A stretch of 64,000 nt of DNA from Cohaesibacter haloalkalitolerans (lineage in GTDB: Bacteria; Pseudomonadota; Alphaproteobacteria; Rhizobiales; Cohaesibacteraceae), in the NCBI RefSeq assembly GCF_003574655.1, contig NZ_QNUM01000003.1, forward strand, positions 248,001 to 312,000, written 5' to 3'. Both the position numbers and the translations under genes were made by a program. This document shows positions 58,821 through 64,000 of this stretch, piece after piece; within the stretch, counting starts at the first letter, position 1; the number at the start of each line of letters is the position of its first letter. Below the pieces are notes generated by a model, which saw nothing but the letters and a program-made list of their open reading frames with translations, made no database searches and was not told the origin of the DNA.

Positions 58821-60359
58821 ATGAATTTTTCGGATCTAGGTCTGAGCGAAAAGGTGCTCGCAGCAGTGAGATCTGCTGGGTATGAAAAACCGACTCCAAT
58901 TCAGGAGCAGGCCATTCCCCATGTTTTGGCCAGACGTGACGTTTTGGGCGTAGCCCAGACCGGCACCGGCAAAACCGCCTCCTTCACTCTGCCGATGCTT
59001 TCTTTGCTCGAGACCGGACGCGCCAGAGCGCGCATGCCTCGTACTCTTATTCTGGAACCGACAAGAGAACTGGCTGCCCAGGTTGAACAGAGTTTTGTAG
59101 TTTACGGCCAGAACCACCGACTGACGGTATCCCTGCTGATTGGCGGCGTTTCCTTTGCGGACCAGCTCAAGAAGCTTGATCGCGGGGCCGACGTGCTGAT
59201 TGCCACGCCGGGTCGCCTGCTCGACCATTTCGAACGCGGCAAACTGCTGCTGACCGGCGTTGACACCTTTGTTGTCGACGAAGCCGACCGCATGCTGGAC
59301 ATGGGCTTCATTCCGGATATCGAACGCATTTGCAAACTGCTGCCCCCCACACGCCAGACGGTCTTCTTCTCGGCAACCATGCCCAAGGAGATCCAGCATC
59401 TCGCGGACCAGTTCCTGCGCAATCCCGTCAAGGTCGAGGTGGCACCGGCCGCTTCTACCGCCAAGACGATCACCCAGCGCCTGATCTCGTCCGGCTCCAA
59501 GCCATGGGACAAGCGCGCTGTTCTGCGCTCGCTCATCGACAATGCCAAGGACCTGAAGAACGCCATCATTTTCTGCAACCGCAAGCGCGATGTTGCTACG
59601 GTCTGCCGATCTCTGACCAAACACGGCTACAGCGCTGGTGCCCTGCATGGCGACATGGACCAGACGTCCCGCATGGCAACGCTTGACGGATTCAAGAAAA
59701 ACGAAGTCACACTGCTCGTCGCCTCCGACGTAGCAGCCCGCGGCCTTGACATTCCAACCGTCAGCCACGTCTTCAACTTCGATCTGCCAACCCATGCGGA
59801 AGACTATGTCCATCGCATCGGTCGTACGGGCCGCGCCGGTCGCGAGGGAACAGCCATTTCCATCGCCACCAAAGCCGACCGCAAATATATTGACGCCATC
59901 GAAGCGTTGACCGGTGACACGATCGAATGGATTGGCGCTATCGATTTCTCGTCAAGCTCATCCGAGGGCGATGATGAAGAGCGCGGCAATTCGCGCAAGC
60001 CATCCCGTCGCGGTCGCGGCAAACAGCGCTCGGACGCACCGAAAAACACCGAAGCAAGGAAGCAGGATACTCCCAAGCAGGAAGAGCGGCGTCAGGAAAA
60101 GGCTCCCGCTCCGCGCAGGAAGGAACAGCCAGCACCGACGCCGGCGCCGGTTTCGGCTCCCGTCAGCGCTGCGGACTATGGCGACCCTTCGCCGAGGCCC
60201 GTTCCTTCCCGCAACGAAGCCTCGCGCAACAACAGGGGACGCTCCAAGGATCGCGGTGAACGGCAAGTGATTGGCATGGGCGATCATGTCCCTGCATTTC
60301 TTTTGTTGCCCATTCGCCCGACCAAGGAAAAGGAACAGAAGAACGGCACTTCCGATTGA
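58821..60359 (+). CDS. rhlE: DEAD-box RNA helicase, RhlE type
   Basis: A 512-residue ATP-dependent RNA helicase. All motifs are intact: Q-motif GYEKPTPIQEQAIP near 21, Walker A AQTGTGKTAS near 45, PTRELA near 80, TPGRLLD near 130, DEAD as VVDEADRMLDMGF near 150, SAT near 185, and ARGLDIPTVSHVFNFD / HRIGRTGRAGREG near 310-340. After residue 370 a disordered, basic, Pro/Arg/Glu-rich tail of about 140 residues follows, as usual for RhlE, ending in a conserved-looking hydrophobic GDHVPAFLLLPI. Role in ribosome assembly and mRNA decay is inferred from the family. Confidence 0.92.
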   Translation: MNFSDLGLSEKVLAAVRSAGYEKPTPIQEQAIPHVLARRDVLGVAQTGTGKTASFTLPMLSLLETGRARARMPRTLILEPTRELAAQVEQSFVVYGQNHRLTVSLLIGGVSFADQLKKLDRGADVLIATPGRLLDHFERGKLLLTGVDTFVVDEADRMLDMGFIPDIERICKLLPPTRQTVFFSATMPKEIQHLADQFLRNPVKVEVAPAASTAKTITQRLISSGSKPWDKRAVLRSLIDNAKDLKNAIIFCNRKRDVATVCRSLTKHGYSAGALHGDMDQTSRMATLDGFKKNEVTLLVASDVAARGLDIPTVSHVFNFDLPTHAEDYVHRIGRTGRAGREGTAISIATKADRKYIDAIEALTGDTIEWIGAIDFSSSSSEGDDEERGNSRKPSRRGRGKQRSDAPKNTEARKQDTPKQEERRQEKAPAPRRKEQPAPTPAPVSAPVSAADYGDPSPRPVPSRNEASRNNRGRSKDRGERQVIGMGDHVPAFLLLPIRPTKEKEQKNGTSD

Positions 60360-60415
60360 ACCATCGGTGCACGCTTTCTGCTTTTCGCACGAACAATGCC
60401 GTATGATCCGGCTTG

Positions 60416-60446
60416 AAACACCCCTTTTGAAAAGGGGTGTTTTTTT
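60416..60446 (+). terminator. Terminator of rhlE
   Basis: AAACACCCCTTTT pairs with AAAAGGGGTGTTT around a two-base turn (stem about 60416-60443), followed by a run of T's. Long and stable; transcription would end near 60446. Confidence 0.9.
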
Positions 60447-60626
60447 ATGTCCGCAGACACAAACCCGGTACGAAAGCCTCCCCAAAACACATCAAACGCA
60501 GCATTTTTCATTCAGTTTGGTACAGAATTTTTCCTTCCGGAAACATGAACTCTGCCATATTTAACGTCGCTTTAAGCCTTGATCCAATAAGATTACCCAA
60601 AATTTGGGGCGAACCGAGGGGATTGC

Positions 60627-61715
60627 GTGACTAGTCACGTAGAAAACGCAATGGACAATAGCGATTTCAAACGCACATATATCTATGGTGAGTCAGCGCT
60701 GGGGAATCTGAAGAAAAATCAGATGCCGGCTTACCCGCGCAACTATGAAATCTGGTACACATATGCAGCCGGGTTCAATCGCGGATTGAACAAGGCAATC
60801 AACGATATCCTCCGCACGAGCGGGTCAATCACGCTCTCTCAGCTGGATGCAATCTACAATGAGCATCTGGCTCCGAGTCGGCTTGGCGACCGCGTCGATG
60901 AAGTCGGGGGCAAGATTTCGAATGAAATCCGGTCCATTGTCCGCGAGGTCGAAGGATATATTTCCGCAACGGCCCACTATGGCGACACCCTTATGGGTGC
61001 TTCGCGCAATCTTTCCCAAACGGAAGACCGGCACGTCATTCGCGAAATCGTCAAGGAACTCATTCAGGAAACCAAGGAAGCCGAAGAGCAGAACCGGACC
61101 CTGAGTGAACAGCTGGCTGCGTCGCAAGCGCAGGTTCAGCAGCTTCGCGAGTCTCTGGACACCATCCGTTACGAATCCCTGACCGACGATCTGACCACCC
61201 TTGCCAACCGCAAACATTTTGACCGGTCGCTGGCACAGGCGATGGAAGAAGCGCAGGAAAGCGACGAACCATTGTCGCTGCTGATGACGGACATCGACCA
61301 CTTCAAGAAATTCAACGACACCTATGGCCATCAGACGGGGGATCAGGTGCTCCGCCTCGTGGCTGTGGCGGTCAAGCAGAATGTCAAGGGACGCGATGTC
61401 CCCTGCCGTTATGGCGGCGAGGAATTTGCCGTTGTCCTGCCAAACACCAATTTGCGCCAGGCCGTTGCCGTTGCCGAGAGCATCCGCAAGGCCGTGATGG
61501 CCAAGGAACTGATCAAGCGCTCGACCGGCGAAAATCTTGGCCGCATCACCATTTCCATCGGCTGCTCAACCCTTTCCAAGGGCGACACCATTCAGGATCT
61601 GATCGAGCGCGCCGACCAGTCGCTCTATGCTGCCAAACGCGGTGGCCGCAATCTGGTCAAGTGCGAGACCGACCCGGACGTCAATCTGCTGGCCGATGCC
61701 TCCGGCGCGGCCTGA
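60627..61715 (+). CDS. Diguanylate cyclase (GGEEF) with helical N-terminal domain
   Basis: Makes cyclic di-GMP from two GTP. The C-terminal GGDEF domain (about 185-345) has LTDDLTTLANRKHFDRSL, DIDHFKKFNDTYGHQTGDQVL and the active loop RYGGEEFAVVLP (GGEEF 263-267). The inhibitory I-site, normally RxxD five residues before, reads KGRD (254-257), so product inhibition may be weakened. Residues 1-180 have no transmembrane helix: a helical region (SALGNLKKNQMPAYPRNYEI) and a coiled coil near 140-178. The GTG at 60627 is six bases after GAGGGG and is preferred to the ATG at 60651. Length 362. Confidence 0.9.
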   Translation: MTSHVENAMDNSDFKRTYIYGESALGNLKKNQMPAYPRNYEIWYTYAAGFNRGLNKAINDILRTSGSITLSQLDAIYNEHLAPSRLGDRVDEVGGKISNEIRSIVREVEGYISATAHYGDTLMGASRNLSQTEDRHVIREIVKELIQETKEAEEQNRTLSEQLAASQAQVQQLRESLDTIRYESLTDDLTTLANRKHFDRSLAQAMEEAQESDEPLSLLMTDIDHFKKFNDTYGHQTGDQVLRLVAVAVKQNVKGRDVPCRYGGEEFAVVLPNTNLRQAVAVAESIRKAVMAKELIKRSTGENLGRITISIGCSTLSKGDTIQDLIERADQSLYAAKRGGRNLVKCETDPDVNLLADASGAA

Positions 61716-61740
61716 GAGCACAAGCCAGTCTTGCGATAAC

Positions 61741-61770
61741 AAAAAAGCGGCCTGAAGGGCCGCTTTTTTG
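61741..61770. terminator. Bidirectional terminator between the diguanylate cyclase and sufA
   Basis: AAAAAAGCGGCC, a five-base loop and GGCCGCTTTTTT form a symmetrical hairpin with A's before and T's after, so it can end both the plus-strand cyclase transcript and the minus-strand SUF transcript. Confidence 0.9.
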
Positions 61771-61797
61771 TATCCGGATATTCGCTCGGAGCCAGTC

Positions 61798-62184
61798 TCA
61801 GGCGTTGTTACGCATTGCGTCCAGTGCAGAAGGATCGACAGGCGTCAATTCAACCGACTCGCCGCAACCACAAGCGGATGTCTGGTTAGGGTTATTAAAA
61901 GTCAGCCCCGACCTGAACTTGGTCTGTTCATAGCCAAGCTCTGTCCCCAACAGGAAGAGCACCGCCTTCGGATCGACATAGACGGACACGCCCTTGTCCT
62001 CGACCAGATCATCCGCCGGATTGACCTCGGTGACCTTGTCCAGCACATATTCCATACCGGCACAGCCGCCGTTCTTGACGCCAATCCGGATGCCCTTGAT
62101 CGGCTCGTCGGAGCCGTCAACGATCGACCGGATGAAATCGGCGGCCTCATCCGAGATCGACAGAACCTGAAATCTGCCTGCCAT
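61798..62184 (-). CDS. sufA: HesB/IscA-type Fe-S assembly protein SufA
   Basis: A 128-residue A-type carrier that passes Fe-S clusters from the SUF scaffold to target proteins. The three conserved cysteines are present: C40 in KNGGCAGMEYVL, and the C-terminal pair in SACGCGESVEL (about 105-107). The length is slightly above the family mean because of an eleven-residue N-terminal and a 17-residue C-terminal addition. It is the third gene of the sufS-sufT-sufA run, 117 bases after sufT. Confidence 0.94.
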   Translation of the reverse strand: MAGRFQVLSISDEAADFIRSIVDGSDEPIKGIRIGVKNGGCAGMEYVLDKVTEVNPADDLVEDKGVSVYVDPKAVLFLLGTELGYEQTKFRSGLTFNNPNQTSACGCGESVELTPVDPSALDAMRNNA

Positions 62185-62300
62185 ATCCGTACCTTCCTAA
62201 AAGCAAGTCCGAGCGAGCAAAAGCCCAGGCAAGGACAACAACAATTCCCAGCGCGCCACAAACAGCCAGAGAGCCAGCCGATGCTATTCGCACGCAGATC

Positions 62301-62693
62301 CTAGTACCAGTTGATGGCGATCTTGGCTTCTTCGCTCATCCGGTCCGGCGTCCAGGGCGGATCAAACACCATGTTGACCTTGACGATACCGACACCGGCC
62401 ACAGACCCGACGGCATTTTCCACCCATGCGGGCATTTCCCCGGCAACCGGACAACCGGGAGCCGTCAGCGTCATGTCGATTTCGACATTGCGGTCATCAT
62501 CGATATCGACCCGGTAGATCAAACCGATCTCGTAGATATCGGCCGGAATCTCGGGGTCATAGACGGTTTTGAGCGCTTCGATGATATCGCCGGTCAGCCG
62601 TTCAAGCTCAGCTTCGGGAATACCGGAGCCCTGCTTCATGTTCGGCACATTTGGCTCTGCGGCCTCACCATTGCTAACTGTTTCACTCATCAT
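62301..62693 (-). CDS. sufT: SufT / MIP18-family Fe-S maturation protein
   Basis: A 130-residue DUF59/MIP18-like protein linked to Fe-S cluster maturation in SUF operons. The conserved core is VYDPEIPADIYEIGLIYRVDI (about 44-64), MTLTAPGCPVAGEMPAWVENAV (with the family Cys) and VFDPPWTPDRMSEEAK near the end. The N-terminal 25 residues are poorly conserved. Two adjacent ATGs (62693 and 62690) could be used; AGG six bases upstream favours the first. It lies between sufS and sufA. Confidence 0.93.
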   Translation of the reverse strand: MMSETVSNGEAAEPNVPNMKQGSGIPEAELERLTGDIIEALKTVYDPEIPADIYEIGLIYRVDIDDDRNVEIDMTLTAPGCPVAGEMPAWVENAVGSVAGVGIVKVNMVFDPPWTPDRMSEEAKIAINWY

Positions 62694-62757
62694 TTCGAAC
62701 CTATCTTTCTGTCCCTTGTTCTCTGGTCACCGGAAACCGGCCACACAAGACAGCTCC

Positions 62758-64000
62758 TCATGAGAAAAAGGACCGAGCCTTCACCAACGCGTCGGCGAGA
62801 ATATCAATTTCCGCCTTGGTGTTGTAAAGGCCGAACGAGGCCCGGCAGGTAGATGTCACCCCATACCGGGTCAATAGCGGCTGTGCACAATGCGTGCCAG
62901 CTCGAACAGCAACACCGGACCGATCGATCACCATCGATACGTCGTGCGCGTGAATTCCATCCAGAGCAAAGGAAATGATGGCGCCCTTTTCCCTTGCATG
63001 GCCGAGAATGCGGAGCGAATTGATCGAGCCCAGCTTGTCGTGCGCATAGGCGCGCAAGCTCTCCTCGTGGGCCGCAATCCGTTCACGCCCGATACTATCC
63101 ATATAGTCAAGCGCCACGCCCAATCCAATGGCCTGCACAATCGGCGGCGTGCCTGCCTCGAATTTATGCGGCGCCACGCCATAGGTCACGCCCTCAAGGG
63201 TCACGTCCTTGATCATCTCGCCACCTCCCATGAAGGGCGGCATGGCATCGAGCAGTTCACCCTTGGCATAGAGCGCCCCGATACCAGACGGACCGTAGAG
63301 CTTGTGCCCGGTGATCGCGAGAAAGTCCACGTCGAGATCCTGCACGTCAATCGGCATGTGTACCGCGCTCTGGCTGGCATCAACCAGAACCTTGGCCCCG
63401 GCTGCGTGCGCCTTGCGGATCACCTCCTTGACCGGAACGATCGTGCCGATGGCATTGGACATCTGCGTGATGGCGACAACCTTTGTCTTTTCCGTCAGAA
63501 GCTTCTCAAACTCTTCCATCAGGAAATTGCCGTCGTCATCGACCGGTGCCCACTTGATGACCACACCGAGCCGCTCGCGCAGGAAGTTCCATGGCACGAT
63601 GTTGGAATGATGTTCCAGAATGGAGATGATGACCTCATCCCCCTCACCAAGCACCATGCCGCCATAGGAGCTGGCCACAAGATTGATCGCTTCCGTCGAT
63701 GACCGGGTGAAAATGATGTTGTCAACCGACGGCGCATTGAGAAAGCGGCGCACCGTTTCGCGCGCAGCCTCGAACTTGTCAGTCGCCAGATTGGACAGGA
63801 AGTGCAATCCCCGGTGCACGTTGGCATAATCGTTGGAGTAGGCATCACTGATGGCATCGATCACCACCTTGGGCTTCTGCGCCGAAGCACCATTGTCGAG
63901 ATATACCAATGGCTTGCCATAGACTTCCCGCGACAGGATGGGGAAATCCGCTCTGATGGCCTCAACATCATAATGCTGATCCGCGGCCTGCGGGAGAGAT
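62758..64000 (-). CDS. sufS: Cysteine desulfurase SufS, 5' end beyond the window
   Basis: PLP enzyme taking sulfur from cysteine for Fe-S assembly; partner of SufE/SufBCD. The reading frame stays open from 62758 to the right edge without a proper start: upstream of VYLDNGASAQKPK it continues through DVEAIRADFPILSREVYGKPL, which is the family N-terminus, so a first few codons are missing. The PLP-lysine segment is FLAITGHKLYGPSGIGALYA; the catalytic Cys lies in VRAGTHCAQPLLTRYG, with CRASFGLYNTKAEID following. At least 413 residues. Group II type. Confidence 0.95.
   Translation of the reverse strand, partial: SLPQAADQHYDVEAIRADFPILSREVYGKPLVYLDNGASAQKPKVVIDAISDAYSNDYANVHRGLHFLSNLATDKFEAARETVRRFLNAPSVDNIIFTRSSTEAINLVASSYGGMVLGEGDEVIISILEHHSNIVPWNFLRERLGVVIKWAPVDDDGNFLMEEFEKLLTEKTKVVAITQMSNAIGTIVPVKEVIRKAHAAGAKVLVDASQSAVHMPIDVQDLDVDFLAITGHKLYGPSGIGALYAKGELLDAMPPFMGGGEMIKDVTLEGVTYGVAPHKFEAGTPPIVQAIGLGVALDYMDSIGRERIAAHEESLRAYAHDKLGSINSLRILGHAREKGAIISFALDGIHAHDVSMVIDRSGVAVRAGTHCAQPLLTRYGVTSTCRASFGLYNTKAEIDILADALVKARSFFS

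Overview
The window reads as a chromosomal segment of an alphaproteobacterium of the Rhizobiales/Hyphomicrobiales type. This is an inference from gene content and order, without a database search. The supporting signs are the run nuoA-N / birA / RNase J / methylmalonyl-CoA epimerase / DUF1467 / short (440 aa) proS / lolC / lolD / dnaE, the block tig-clpP-clpX-lon-hup, a NuoE with a helix-hairpin-helix tail, a TIGR02301 protein, and regulatory motifs of the CtrA, CcrM (GANTC) and alphaproteobacterial LexA kinds. Cohaesibacter-like marine relatives would fit, but the genus is a guess. Most of the window is core housekeeping DNA; no phage, insertion sequence, CRISPR array or rRNA was seen.

Layout. 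1-3500: translation block rpsB-tsf-pyrH-frr on the minus strand, with a clear sigma70 promoter; frr runs off the left edge. 3600-7870: a small variable region with a secreted Cys-rich protein, an AraC regulator divergent from an EamA exporter, and an NAD(P)-binding epimerase divergent from a LysR regulator. 7885-19884 (minus): dnaE, a 27-residue membrane ORF under a LexA-like operator, lolD-lolC, proS, DUF1467, mce, RNase J and birA. 20060-35666 (minus): the complete 14-gene complex I operon nuoA-N, interrupted between nuoI and nuoH by two small two-helix membrane proteins that look like paralogues of each other. 36260-39713: a PfkB-family kinase, duplicated tRNA-Asp and duplicated tRNA-Val genes, and a Cys-rich conserved protein. 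39839-47245 (minus): hup, lon (with an RpoH-type promoter), clpX, clpP and tig, that is, nucleoid structure and protein quality control. 47508-49544: tRNA-Leu and the bifunctional NAD(P)HX repair enzyme. 50108-52191: the glnB-glnA nitrogen operon behind a sigma54-type promoter. 52355-58592: a phosphatase-like protein without its first catalytic His, a 57-residue coiled-coil/membrane protein, parE, a TIGR02301 protein and three conserved hypotheticals. 58821-61715: a RhlE-type DEAD-box helicase and a GGEEF diguanylate cyclase. 61798-64000 (minus): the end of the SUF iron-sulfur assembly operon (sufS, sufT, sufA), with sufS running off the right edge.

How it fits together. Complex I assembly depends on Fe-S clusters from the SUF genes. 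PII and glutamine synthetase form the ammonium assimilation node. ClpXP, Lon, trigger factor and HU form the usual proteostasis block. The least ordinary items lie in gaps: (1) a very small single-helix membrane protein (11565-11648) whose promoter spacer contains a LexA-like site, resembling in design the Caulobacter SOS division inhibitor SidA; (2) the paired membrane proteins inside the nuo operon; (3) CtrA/GANTC-like motif clusters before two tiny or unknown genes near parE; (4) a candidate small RNA ending in a cUUCGg terminator near 16290.
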